Of a DNA stretch of 64,000 bases, positions 34,821 through 46,603 are shown one piece after another. How positions within the stretch are numbered: the stretch's first letter is position 1; every line of letters starts with the position of its first letter. The DNA comes from Pisolithus tinctorius (taxonomy: Eukaryota > Basidiomycota > Agaricomycetes > Boletales > Pisolithaceae). Under the pieces are notes generated by a model that searched no databases, was not told the origin of the DNA, and saw only the letters and a list, made by a program, of their open reading frames with translations. The stretch lies in the NCBI GenBank assembly GCA_024663395.1, contig JANFAH010000002.1, positions 682,001-746,000 on the forward strand. Reading direction: 5' to 3'. A program made the position numbers and the translations under genes.

Positions 34821-37800
34821 CCAAAATTCACTGGGTCCCCAACATGCCATCCGTATGTCGTCTGTTGCATTGCCGAAGCGGTATTCCTTGGAGATCCGCT
34901 TCTTCGCTTTTTGCCCTTGTGATTAATTTCGGTGATCGGTGTTGTCACGGTGGTCCCCTTCCAGCGAAAAAAAGTAAGTTTTGGTACGTTTATTTGTCCT
35001 CTTTAGTTCGCCTTCATCATCATGGAGAGTATAGCTACCAGATCGAGAAACTTTATAATTACGGTAAAATCCTCATTACATCGCTTTCCAAGCACAATCC
35101 GCAAGAACACCTGGATGCCATGAAAGCAACGTCATGGAGGGCTGTTCGAACCCTCCTACGAGAGCGGCAGCAGTGAGATATGCAAGCGTTATAGGATAAT
35201 GGGGGCAAACGGGTAGCGTCAATCTCTCAAGGTGTATTACTATTCCTTTCTTTTGTTGTAAACGACAAATCATGTTTCTGGTGATAGTTCGGTTGAACTA
35301 TTCACGACGACAGTGCATACTGCTAGTGATGTCTCGTTCTCGCGTCCAAGTGTGGAATTACAGTAAGAAGGGTGTCACGAATTCAGCCCCACGTAAAGAA
35401 AGTGGGCCCATGACATTCTGTGATCTAATATTGCCATTTACTGACTCTGAATCCAGCAGAGTCAGAAGCCGGACACTGATACATGAAGGGCCTGGAGAAC
35501 TTATTCCCTAAGAACCATGACGTCATATGAGGCCGTAAAGACGATAACTGCCCACAAAGAAGCTTCCAGGATTAGTACACAAGATTTAGAATCCGAACCG
35601 AACGGACGGGAGGAGGAAGAGGATGCGAAAGGCCTGTCAAAATCAAATTGCAAATCTAATGCGGTGCCGGATGGCCGTAGACATTCCCGAATCCCAGCAC
35701 CAATGCAATAGATATGGTCCGTTTCGTGGGGTGCACCCGATGTGAGAATGGATCAGTGGCAACTATTCAGAAAGCAGATTCCCTCGGAGCCTGGACTCGG
35801 AGGAACAAAGTAAGCACTGTGTAGGGGAATTGGGCGGTCGGGTGAGATAAGGGGGATGCATAAGCGTAATAAGCACGTCGAGAGAGAGAAGTAGGTACGA
35901 TGAAAGAGTTATCTTACAACTGCAGTCTGCAGTCCGTGTCTCGAAACTCAGTTGGCGAATTTCGAACCTTGAGAAATACATCTGATGCTGTGTTTGTCAT
36001 TCGTCAGAGACTCGTGTTGCGGGGGCCACGCGAACATCAATTATGTGAGTATGTTTGCACAAGCAGTCACCCATTTGTTCCAGAACAGGAACGATTACTG
36101 ACTACTATCCTTCAATTCTGGGTCTGATTAGATCCACAAACTCGTCCTCTTCCTGGATCTCAGTAAGACAGCCAGGGCCCTGCTGTGTATAAGTCTGGAA
36201 CAGTGTATAAGTGACAGGGATTTGGTGACCCATAAATTGTCGATGTAAGGTTTCATCGTGCCAGCCTAATATGTGGGATAATGGGACTCACTCCACAGAT
36301 GAAAAGTATGTATTAACCTCAAGCAGAATGAGAGCTCTCGGTCCCTATGATCAGCGAACGCCCAAGGGATCATTGGGTTCGCAACAGTAATGTGTCCGGC
36401 CAGGAGCCTCGAGCCATAATTCGCCTTCAACGCACCCAGGCGCCAACGTTTTATGTGATGTTATTCAACACACCCGGAGAATAGAGGCTGTCACGAAACT
36501 GACGTATAGCGGAAACTTGCAGAGTAGTACTACTTCAAGGTTTGATTATGGAGGGAACTGAGATGTCTGCATGACGGTGCTCGATGTACCCTGGTTTCCA
36601 TGAGACAAATCTGCCAGAATTTTAAGCCGAGAACTTAGAAGACATGATAGCACCAGTTACGGATCAACGCCTGCTAAATTGATTGATAACGAAGAATCAC
36701 CGCCACCGACTGCTTGGAGAGCGAACCACCCGACCAAGAACAACACGTAACGTAACGTAGGGTACTTGTCGCGATTGCCGAGTCGTTGCCGCCGGGGGGG
36801 CCCTTGCTACCGAAAGTGGAATTTGTTTGTTCATGTGTACGTTGATGAAGAACTCCGGCACAAGCCGGAAAACTCTAACTCAAGTACCCACGCTCTTTCA
36901 CTGCAGCCCCTCCTCCCGTCTGTATGATGCTGAGGGATTAAGTATGCAGAAAACGTGATTTTTCTGATCAAGATTCAAGGTGCGTGAAGTGAGTTTTTTT
37001 GGCCAACACATGCTCTGAGGGAAGTTAGAGTCCACGAAAGGGGCAGATCAGCGACTGGTCAGCCAAGGCAACCAAGCAGGTAATTTACCTTCAACTCCGT
37101 TGCACTTCGGGAATTATGACGCCATCACAGCTGTCTGACACTTCTTCCAGTGGGCATAACCCTTATCGAGCCTACCTTTGCAGAGTTTGGGGGATTGTCA
37201 TACTGAGTGATCCTTCGCCGCCAATTGGTACGTGGAACCGAGACAATTAATATGTCGTAGGGTTACGTCAAGTATCAGTGATGCATCATGGTTGTCATTG
37301 CCTGATACCGGTGAAAGGAAGATGGTAACTTCTATCAGCGTTGCCTGCCACGGCGAGGATACTAGTGTGCTGAGTTTGGTGTTTGAATATTCCCACCAAT
37401 GATAATGGCCTGACCTTTTGTGTGCAGATGCGAAGGAAAGAGCGTGAAGGCATGCTCCGTACGGGATAACGGGATGAGCCCTCGATAACTAACCAAGGTT
37501 CGCTTGGCTTACATTTTCATACGCTTCATCGGTCGTGTTTCACTAATTTCCTCGATGCAAGTGCAAGGAGAACATATCTTGTAGGTTCATTTCTCCCGAG
37601 TTCCTGCCTTGATTCCTTGGCTCGCCACCCAAATAATGTACCCGTAATGTGGACTAGAACTGTAAATGATGGGCACAATGCAGTCAATACTCTCCGCCCT
37701 CCACCGAACATCGGTGCCATGTCCCACAAGAAGATGATGAGAATCAAAATGACGTTCTCATATCTCCAAGCGAACAGCTGCATACGGCTCGTTTCCCTTT

Positions 37801-40196
37801 TTTTTCCATTAAAAATGAGATACCCTTGGAACTTCCGATTTTCCACCGCATCGGTGACAGAGATGTGGTCCCCCCCGAGACCTAAGAATATGGGGATGCT
37901 GTGGAAGCACTGCCGTGGAGGGCTGTCCAAATCTTTGGTTCCAGATGAGAACATTTTATGGGGTAATCAGACGAAAACGATAATCTCAGAGATATTGCTG
38001 TGCTGTTAAGTATCAAAACAAGGTTTTCATGATTGGACCCAACGGGCACATAATAACCCGTCCCAACTCTCCCGAGAAGCTTATTATACAAGTAATACTT
38101 AGTTCTTGTGCCGAAGTATGGGACAGGGAATTGGCCTTTTCCTCCTGCACTTCCATTGATCAGGAGTGTAATGAGACGTTCATTCAGAACAATCCCTCGA
38201 TATCAGTGTGGATGAGAGTAGTGTCCCCATCGCAGACTTAGGATTTGCTGACTTGGGAAATACTACCAGTAGGTGTGACGTGTGACCCATCCATGGGTCA
38301 CGGATATCATGGAGTGGTACGGGTTATTGGCAGCTTCGCACAGCTGAACATTTTCAAAGGAAATGACATTTCAGGGGTCTCGAATTAACCCGATACTTGG
38401 GTCTTTGGGTGGTTGTTACCGTGGTCTCCCGCCGTGCAGACGTTTGTGAATCCAGAAAAATTGTAGATAGAACAAACAAAGTTTTGCGATTCCGAAACCT
38501 TTGGCCTTCTTTTCCTCAACAGGAATGTCCCTCCAAATGTCTAGATCGAGACTATTGGCACCGATTTCTGTAGGTAAAAGCATTCATCCGTTTTCCGATC
38601 AAGTGCGGAGTAGCTATTCATCCTGGGGTAAGTGTAAGTTCGTTGGGTTGCTACATGGTTAATCATTGAACCCTTGCTTCTTCAGAAATGAAATTATCCA
38701 CATGGTTGGGGAGCCAGGCGGAGAGTTCCAGTTGGCACGACCACGAATGTTCGCCGGTGGAATATGGTCGAATCAAAGTTCCGGAGCTGCAATATCGCAC
38801 CACAGATCGACGTGCCCTGCAGGGGAATGCAGAATATACACAATGCCGGGAATCAGGAAGTAGCCCTGCATGTAAGACGATGTTGTCACGGAGAGGTTAA
38901 AAGATCACAGGACAAGTGCGGAATTGGAGCTAGCTGGCCAATCTTCTGTATGTCATAGAAGCAGAAAGGTCCGAGAGACGGCGAAGTTAAGACCGTGACA
39001 ATCTGAGTCCTGTCTGCTGACCTACCGAATATTTCTGGGACCGCCCCCTAACGAGGTTTAGACATCCAAGAAGACCCTCCTGATATTTCCTGATCGTTTC
39101 CTACTCAGCTACCAAACTTTCCATACTTCTTAGCTTGCCCAATCTCGCTCAAAACGGCTACCGTGGTAGCTGTTCCCTTATCCGAGTACCGCATCCTTGG
39201 ACAGCTCCTACCATCCCCGGTGCTGGAGGTCATTTCATATGTTAAATTAAACCTACCCTTGGCCTCCTCTTCAAGCGTCTTCCCAAGCGCGCGTGGAATC
39301 ATGGGGAAAGCTAGGGCTTACCTTATCTAATTACCGCAGCGATGACGGGGCGATTGTGACCTGTGGGGATATGCCTGGCAGGGTCTTTCTTCTGGTTCCC
39401 GTACAAGAACTGTAGTTCCACTGCCAAACCCTATCACGATATATGATGCTTGTGTCCGAGCAACGTAAAAGTGGTATTAGTGGGCCTTCCGTTGAATTTC
39501 GGTTACCCGTTGTCAAGGGCTCCCGGACTGGGTCACGTCTACATTTGCGGGAGGTTGCATCCATGGTGTGCATTGATCATATGAGAGGAAAGGCGGATTT
39601 GGCTCTTTGTGGGATCCGATGTGTCTGTCTCGTTTGTAAGGTAGACAATGAATTCCACGGCAACTAGAACCATTACCACTGGACCCTTCACAGCCTTGAA
39701 CGCGGGTCAGTCCTATGAGCGTCCTGCCTGTGGTAGTAGATTTTCTGCTTGTAGGAAATATTCAGCACGAACACCGGGAAACCTCCATTTGAAAATGATG
39801 ACATTTGCATAGACACCTACGCGCGTTCTTCACTGCCTCAAAGCGGTAGGACCTTGAATTCAATGAATGTAGGATTGTGATTGCTGCCTAAACCACCGAC
39901 GTGTCTGCTATGTAAGTTTTACAGTACATTACTTACCGGTGTAATGGAAAGGGCGACAGCGCAATCGACATTTTCATCTTTCATCCTTTAGATGTCTCTT
40001 CGCCTAGGCCTTATATCGGGGCCACCACAGGTATGCAATCGCTATCGGCATCGGGTGATATTATAGAACTTGCTTGAGCGTGAACTTGCTTATGTGTGGT
40101 GTGATCACGTGCTTCCGATAACTCACGCATCCGTTGTTTTGTGGTGTGGTCACGTGCCTCCGACAAGTCCTCCAGCGATCCTTCGCGACTCTGGCC
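34821..40196. other. 5.4-kb gene-poor region
   Basis: No intact gene, tRNA or repeat array is recognised. The longest frame is a 142-codon minus-strand ORF (37,954-37,526) with a hydrophobic stretch but no family. A frame near 38,690-38,900 includes EYGRIKVPELQYRTTDRRAL, which looks protein-like but is isolated. CpG is present, so this is not the same class of sequence as the 11.5-32.4 kb block; it may be older decayed coding or element DNA. Confidence 0.4.
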
Positions 40197-41333
40197 ATGG
40201 CAAGTAAAGCAAAAAATCCAGACGTCAAAGTTCTCAAAGGCCAAGAAGGCAGGGTGGCTACTGAAGAAGCTATTTAGCACGCTGATATCGCGCGTTATAG
40301 CGGAAGATGCGGTTTTACAGTACATGAAAAAGGTCAGTCATGGTAGCAAGCCGTTAGGAACGAACGCATACACACGTTCCCAACGCTCACTTCCCTCTCC
40401 AAACAAAAAACAGATGAACAGACCATTCGGCGCTGTCGATATTTCTGCTAATCTGAAGGGTGCTGTTCCGAAAACCCTGACAGCCAAAATTCTGGTTGCC
40501 CTCACCGAAAAGGGAGAGATTGTGCAGAAAACATACGGTACGTTAGGGTGCTGGTAAAGTAACCGCGCGCGCATAATGCGTTGGGACTCCGTATATGCAC
40601 AGGAAAGACCAACTTCTACGTGGTAAATCAGGCCAAGGTCGAAACGCTACCGCAGGAAGAACTGCAGGGACTCGAAGCGGAGTGTAAATCCGTAGAAGAC
40701 GACAACTCCGCGCTTTCTGCACAAGTCAAACAGCTTACAACAGGTTCATCTCTGACCTATACGTTAGTTCAGCGATTTGGCCCATGCTGACTCAGCGATA
40801 TTTGCCCTTAGAACTTGCGAAGCTCAAAAGCACGCCTACAGATTCGGATATTGACGAGCAACTGGCCGAGGCAGAAGTGACTGTAAGAGAGATGTTTAGA
40901 AATCCTGCTGGCTCATGCATCCGCGTACATGTGACCTTGCTCTTCTCAGACTCAGAAGCTCCTAGAGAGCCTCACACCACTGAGAACCGGGCAACCTATG
41001 ACATCTGCTGAAGACATGGCTCGGATCGATGTCGATTGGGCGCGTTGGCGATCAGAATGGATTCGCAGACGAAAGATTTTCAACGCGTCAGTATTCGTAC
41101 ATTTCTAACTCGCCGACATCGTTACTGGTAAGACATGGTGGACGTACGACTAACGTCACTACAGATTCTGGCAGATTGCAACGGACGCATTGTCACCGCA
41201 AGATGCCGCGGCCCTTGCAGAGGACCTTGGAATCGAGTTTGACGGACCTGAACATGTTGAATTGGAGAAGGGACCACTGTGTGCTCCTGTAAAGCCCAGT
41301 AACAGGACGAATCTCAAGCGCAAACGGGAGTGA
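40197..41333 (+). CDS. HOP2: HOP2/TBPIP homologous-pairing protein
   Basis: Seven exons (40197-40248, 40301-40332, 40414-40537, 40603-40743, 40812-40882, 40950-41086, 41165-41333) give 241 residues. Family landmarks are in order: AEDAVLQYMKKMNRPFGAVD (N-terminal winged helix that binds DNA), NLKGAVPKT, KGEIVQKTYGKTNFYVVNQA, a Leu/Glu heptad coiled coil (residues ~85-150), then DWARWRSEWIRRRKIF and the C-terminal ALAEDLGIEFD. Length fits the family (~215-240). Hop2 works with Mnd1 to stimulate Dmc1/Rad51 strand exchange between homologues in meiosis. Intron 1 must begin with GC, not GT, to keep the frame (donor GAAG/GCAGGG). It is convergent with the HAM1-like gene, 158 bp apart. Confidence 0.9.
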
Positions 41334-41491
41334 TCATCCCGACTCACTTGTAACATATGCTCTGCTCTCCCGAGATGATATCATAACAGCCGTGTATTAA
41401 GATCGAAAAGACATACGGTTACAATAAGCGTCGGACGGTAAAATACATTCAGTGTTACTGATCCCAACGAAAATGATTGAAAAGGCGTCGT

Positions 41492-44057
41492 TTATGCTCC
41501 GAGATCATAGGCATGGCTATTCCACCCCGGTCTCCTTTTCTCTTCGAAAGCCTTCCTACGCATGGCATCCCTAAATGACTGGACTTCTCTGGCGCCCTCT
41601 CGTGCTGCCTGCCTGATGCTCTCTGTCACGCTAGTCCCGCCTTCGACGATACCCTGAAGTTCCGGTCGCTCGCCAAGTGGTACAGCGTGAGTTCCGAGGG
41701 GACCCCTCTTCTCGCCTGGAAGAATTTGTGGTTCTGCACCCATGGCGAGCTTCGCATCTCCCGGGAGACCCTCCTTGATGATTCCCGTTCCTGTGGCTTT
41801 CCAACCACTCAACAACCCGCCTTCCATCCTCCTCATCCTACCGATCTCGCTCCAGATGGCTGCCGCAACAGCAGTGCCGTGTCCAAGGCCAGTGTCCTCG
41901 AACACCTCAGCGCGGTTCGAGACGTCGAATGCGATACCGTCGACCAAGTCAAACACGCCTCGGATCTGTTCCTCGAGCGTCCTCTCCAACGCCTCGCGGA
42001 ACCTCGAGAGGAGGACGGGTTTGAACACCGTAGCAATGATGGGATGGTTTGATTCCTTCACCTCGAATGTGATGTTTTCGGCCAGATGGACTTCTACACG
42101 CTCGACCTTGAAAAACCGTTGCGCCTTTTCACGTTCCTTAAGGCCCAGAGGGGTGTTAGGTATCATCCGGAACTTGAAGTCAACGTCCAGACCCTGCGTT
42201 GGGAGATTGAACTCCAGGATACCCGTGAACTCGCTTGGGCCGACAGTGGCGACTTTGTCTTTGTAGTAGAAGGAAACCTCTTTGAGTCTGAGTTCAAGCG
42301 CTTGCATGCGGATGTGGGTGAGCGTTCCCCACGCAGTGTGGGTAGATTCCCCGGCAGGCGCGGTGACGTCAATGTCTGTGATGTTGCGCAAGTAGACGTG
42401 CCCCGGAAGCAGATTGAGGGACGAGATATCCAGGCTCTCGAGGACAAAGTCAACTTCTGGATCGACGTACTCCGTCCTGAAACGAGTTAGCGCTGCGCTG
42501 GATTGACGCGAACGTTTAAAGACTTACCTGGGTATGGGGATGTTTTTCGCGGCCCTCAGAAGGCGCGGCGCGTACACGTTGAACATGTCCTGCCAGAACC
42601 ACGAACCCTGCTCCAGTGCAAACTGAATGCCAACCTTGCCGGCAGCTGCACCGATCCTCTCCAAGTCACTGTGCCACTTCTCCTGAGCCCGACGCACGTG
42701 AATGATATCCGAGTCTGTGCAGATGGCCTGCTGCAGCGCGCGCATTTCGTTTCTCAGATTCGTGACGTCATCTTTCCACTTGCGAGCAGCATCGGAGTCC
42801 TCGTCAAGGAGGTCTTTCCAGCGCTTCCGAAGAACCTCGTATATTTTGCTCGCTTCGTCTGTATGCGCGTATTTAGGCTCCTCGAGACACTTGCGAACGT
42901 ACGCGAAGAAATCGTTGAACCACGATTTGATATCTTCGTCCTGCTTGACGTCAAGTGCGCACTCGCGGAAATTCGCAAACAAGTTATCGAGGGATTTTCC
43001 ACTGGCAAGGCGCTCGATGAGCACGCGGAGGTTGTACATCGCTTGGTGCAGGTGTTTCTCTTCTGTCGGATCGTCGACGAACGTTTCCAGTTTGGTAGCT
43101 TGGTCGAGGTCGGCTGCTGTGTCGACCGCTTTGTTCACCCATTTGGATGCCGTGCTGAAGAGCGTGGATAGTGCGCGTTTGTACTCCGCGTCGCTTTGTG
43201 CACGTTCGATCATCTGTGTATGCGCACAAAATTTAATTAGCATACTGAACGTGTCGTGATAACAAAATCCGCTTACCCTAAAATAGGCTTCTCGAAGCCG
43301 AGTCGCCGCGCGTTCGCTGGTTTCCTTGGCGGTCTCCTGCACAGACTGTGCAGTGCCGATAACCTTTGAACCGGATTCCTTAACCGTATCCATCGTCTTC
43401 TCAAACTTGACTTTCGCGTCCTCGGCCTCTTCTTGCTCCATCTCTCCTTGGGTCCTCTTCCTCCTGCCAAGATTATCCCTTTCCCCCTGCTGAACCTGCG
43501 TATCGAACTCTCGCAAACTCTCTTTGGCGTGCGCAGCTTGTGATTCGACTATTTCCGCGAAATCTGCAAGAGCGATCCGCGAAAAGGACGCAAAGTCGTT
43601 GAGGAGATTCGTCCCCTCGCCTGAGATATTTGCCCAGAGGATTCTGATGAGTGTGCGGATGGATGCGCGGAAGGCATCGAGGTCGGCGGTTGTCTCCTCA
43701 CTTGAAACGAGCTCGACGCGGACTTCGGAGAGATTGCATTCCTCCAAGTGCCAGAGGGTTTCTTGGACGAGGTTGTCATCTGCATTGTAAAATACCACAC
43801 GGTCAGCTCATTCGCGCAGAAAAATGGGAAGTATACGACGTACAATTTTTGTTAAGTCCGAGATTTTTGTATGCAAGGAGGAGTTCTCGTAAGTCTTGAG
43901 CTAGGATGGAGCCATACTCGCTCAGCTTGAACGAATCGTCCTCTTCTAGGGGTGTGATGAGATGTGTAAGCGTGTAGTCGGTGTAGTCGGTGATCTGGGA
44001 TTGGGTCGGCAGTTTCCCAGCCTCGACAGCAGCGATGATGGAAGCGAGTTTATCCAT
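41492..44057 (-). CDS. HAM1-like (DUF4449) TULIP-type protein
   Basis: Four exons (44057-43844, 43779-43277, 43213-42528, 42476-41492) give 795 residues. The N-terminal two thirds are helical, with SEYGSILAQDLRELLLAY, a charged coiled-coil insert (residues ~170-220) and SGKSLDNLFANFRECALDV. The last third starts IPIPRTEYVDPEVDFVLESL (residue ~464), the entry to a BPI/TULIP-like beta domain, and ends in a loop-rich tail. This layout matches the fungal HAM1-like N- and C-terminal domain family (C-terminal part formerly DUF4449), inferred to bind lipid; the exact role is not established. ATG at 44,057 is preferred because the codon nine bases upstream is TTG. Codon use is host-like. Confidence 0.85.
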
Positions 44058-44731
44058 TTCGTTCAATCAGTTTTTGACAACACGGTCGGATGAATTTTTA
44101 GGGGGTTCGAAGGGAAGAGAGAAGCGGGCGAAGAGGTTGGCTTTTTATGACGGCGATCGTCGACGCCGTACGTTCGTCATTGTGGAGGAACTTTGGGCAC
44201 ATATGACGATCGGAGTGACGTAGTTGTCACGTGGAGCGGAATCGGGGTATGTTTTTGTGGGGTCGATCCGGTGGCGGTGCCGATGACTTCGTGGCGTTTT
44301 CGAGTACTTTCTGCCGTCATGGAGAGCCTTTGTTCTGTTTCTGCCGCAGTCAAAACCTACAGCCACTGATCTACAGAACGATGGCTTCCATTTATGACAT
44401 TGTCTGTACTCGGGGTCCGAGCGTTGCTGTAGTCGGTGCGTATGAGAGCTGACGCCAATCATAATGAGCTCTGGTCGTAAAGGTCTCCAGTCTGCTGTTG
44501 CAGTATATGCATGGCACGCTCAGCTCTAAGGAGTGCATTCTGAGGGGATCTTCTTCTGTGCAGTGAGCACATTCTGCCGTGCAGCTCACGTGACACCCTC
44601 GACCGAAGTCTATTTGAGTGCAGCGAATTGCCTCCTGTCGCCTCTCGTCACTACTTGTTCATCGCGGGCGACGACGACGACGACGACGACGGCGAATATT
44701 ATCCTCCGAAATTAATTATTTTAACTGAGCC
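44058..44731. promoter_or_regulatory. Divergent intergenic region with CGA microsatellite
   Basis: This 674-bp gap separates two divergent genes and presumably holds both promoters. A perfect run of about seven ACG/CGA triplets lies at 44,669-44,690, about 40 bp before the secreted-protein ATG and so probably in its 5' UTR. ATTAATTATTTTAA just before the ATG is AT-rich. Confidence 0.45.
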
Positions 44732-46040
44732 ATGCAAGCTCGCCGAGTCGCTCGTTCCGCCCTTCTCGCGGTCGCTGCTTCCGTCATCGTACTCGCACAA
44801 CCTGACCCCGCAGACCCAACCCCGCTCGTCGACAAACACTACAACTACCCAGATGGAATCGTAAGTGCTTGGTTGTCGGTGCAAGGGCGGCGCTGACAAG
44901 TAGGGGGTGGGTAACAGCCGTACCAAGTGGATTATGATACCGCTGCCATCCGCGGTCCTCAAGTAGGCTACAACATCTGCAATTCCACGACGCAGAACCA
45001 GCAGTCCATGTGCCAGACGTCGTTCGTGAACCACATTGACGGTACGTACCTTGTTTCTTTGGGGCGGCGGCGTGCAACCTGGTGGCTGACACCCCAGTCT
45101 CAGACTTCTGCCTGTGGGCACCGCCGAAGCCAAACTCGACCATCGGCCAAACCGAGGCAGAGGAAGTCGCGTGGTGCACGAAACCAGGCCACGGTACACG
45201 CCTCATCCCAGACAGTGCTCTCCGCGGCGTACAGGTCCTCAAGACGCCCGATTACATCCAGATCGCTGGTTTCATCGACCAGTCCCAGATCAACATGACT
45301 CCGGACGACTACGGAGGTGAACTCGATCCTCATGGTGCTGACTTGGTATGTCGATTGCAACGGTAAACGTGTTCGAGCTGACGATTGCGTCGCTTAGCGA
45401 GGTAACCCGTTGGGTGGTCTCATGTACTCCAACGCTTTCCCGGGTAGCAACGGCAACAACGACTCGTACCAGCAAATCATTGACTGGACCAAGTAAGGCG
45501 CTGTCATCTTGTCTTGAATTGTGGGATATCTGATCGTATCACAGCTTCATGGGTGCAAACGCTTTCTGTATCAAGGTGTGCGACCCTGCGAAAAACACTG
45601 GCCCAGCGCTCTGCCAAAACATCTACGACCGTTTAGGATGTGCATACAACGCACCTAACAGAGCCAAGAACGGCACGTTCGAGGTTTGTGACGCGGACAA
45701 CATGTCACCGCCGGGTGTGTATGTGTCTGGAGGGGCTACGATGACGTATTTCCAACCTCCCGAGTCATTGGGTCCGATCACCACCGTTCCTTATACCCCT
45801 GAGGCACCTTCGTCCTCAAATTGCGTAACGTACACTTCTGCCGCCCTCTACACTGGTCTTCCCAAAAGTAGCCACCCGGCGGTCCGACCAGGGGGCGGCG
45901 GTGCTTCTGCCCCGATCACAAAATCGGGGTCTGCTAGTGCACCCATTGCGACGACGTCCGACAGCGCCGCCACTGCCACGGGCATCTCGATGACAGCTGG
46001 ATTCCTCGGTGTGCTGTTTGCCATGGCTTTCTTGTCTTGA
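44732..46040 (+). CDS. Secreted Cys-rich, probably GPI-anchored protein
   Basis: Five exons (44732-44860, 44918-45041, 45098-45345, 45398-45492, 45545-46040) give 363 residues. The N-terminus is a signal peptide (basic head, then SALLAVAASVIVLA, cleavage near residue 22). A conserved region follows (DFCLWAPPKPNSTIG; VAWCTKPGHGTRLIPD) and a cysteine motif CIKVCDP...CQNIYDRLGCAYNAPN...NGTFEVC (Cys207 and Cys211 first). The tail is Ser/Thr/Ala-rich and ends in a hydrophobic segment (GFLGVLFAMAFLS) typical of a GPI signal. The pattern is one I know from many basidiomycete secretomes without assigned function. The acceptor of intron 2 could also be six bases downstream (in frame). A cell-wall or surface role is inferred. 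Confidence 0.8.
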
Positions 46041-46603
46041 ATGAGTATCACATGTCTCAGAGAGCATTCGCTTGGCGGTTGCGTCGTGCGGTGGTCGGCG
46101 ATGTGGGGTGGGTCATGTGGAGGTGTGGATGTTGTGGTCTGGATCGCATCCTGATCTTGACGTTGATTTCGTACGATATCATCGATGATGGGACCCTCTT
46201 TTTTTGCATGGACCCTAATAACCTTTGTATTTTTCAATTTTTCATGGACTTCTTCGTTGGCATCACCGTATCATATCACATCACCATCGTGTTTTACATT
46301 TGATGGATCTATAATCGACCTGACATCATTCGTTTGGCAGTCTTGGCGTGTGTGCTTGGGTGATCTCTGTGAAGGTCTTTGCTGTGGGGTGACGTCGACA
46401 GCTGGGCTGCGGACCGCATCTTTGAATCGCCCCCACACTGCTTCCAATCCACTGAGCTATCCAAACGCTTGCTGTGGAGTCACAGCAGTGCTAATCGGCT
46501 TCGTTAAACTACTTATCCTCATTTCCACCGCTCCAAGTTGTCCTAGATACATCTTACATCCACGATACACACGACAAACTCAGTTCAGAACGACTAAGAC
46601 CCC
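46041..46603. other. Intergenic, nothing certain
   Basis: Presumed 3' UTR of the secreted-protein gene and promoter of the decarboxylase gene. A tRNA-like A-box (TAGCTCAGTGG, minus strand, ~46,450) was examined and rejected. Confidence 0.4.

Noticed and set aside
37526..37954. 142-codon minus-strand ORF with a hydrophobic segment
   Set aside because: No family features, no neighbouring exon, no start context; could be chance.
42163..43790. Plus-strand open frames of 80-222 codons opposite the HAM1-like gene
   Set aside because: Shadows of a GC-rich coding strand; the minus strand has the family motifs and in-phase introns.
46410..46460. Minus-strand tRNA-like A-box TAGCTCAGTGG followed by GATTCAA
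   Set aside because: The A-box to B-box distance is about 20 nt, too short for an anticodon arm and variable loop, and no acceptor stem pairs. At most a tRNA-derived scrap.
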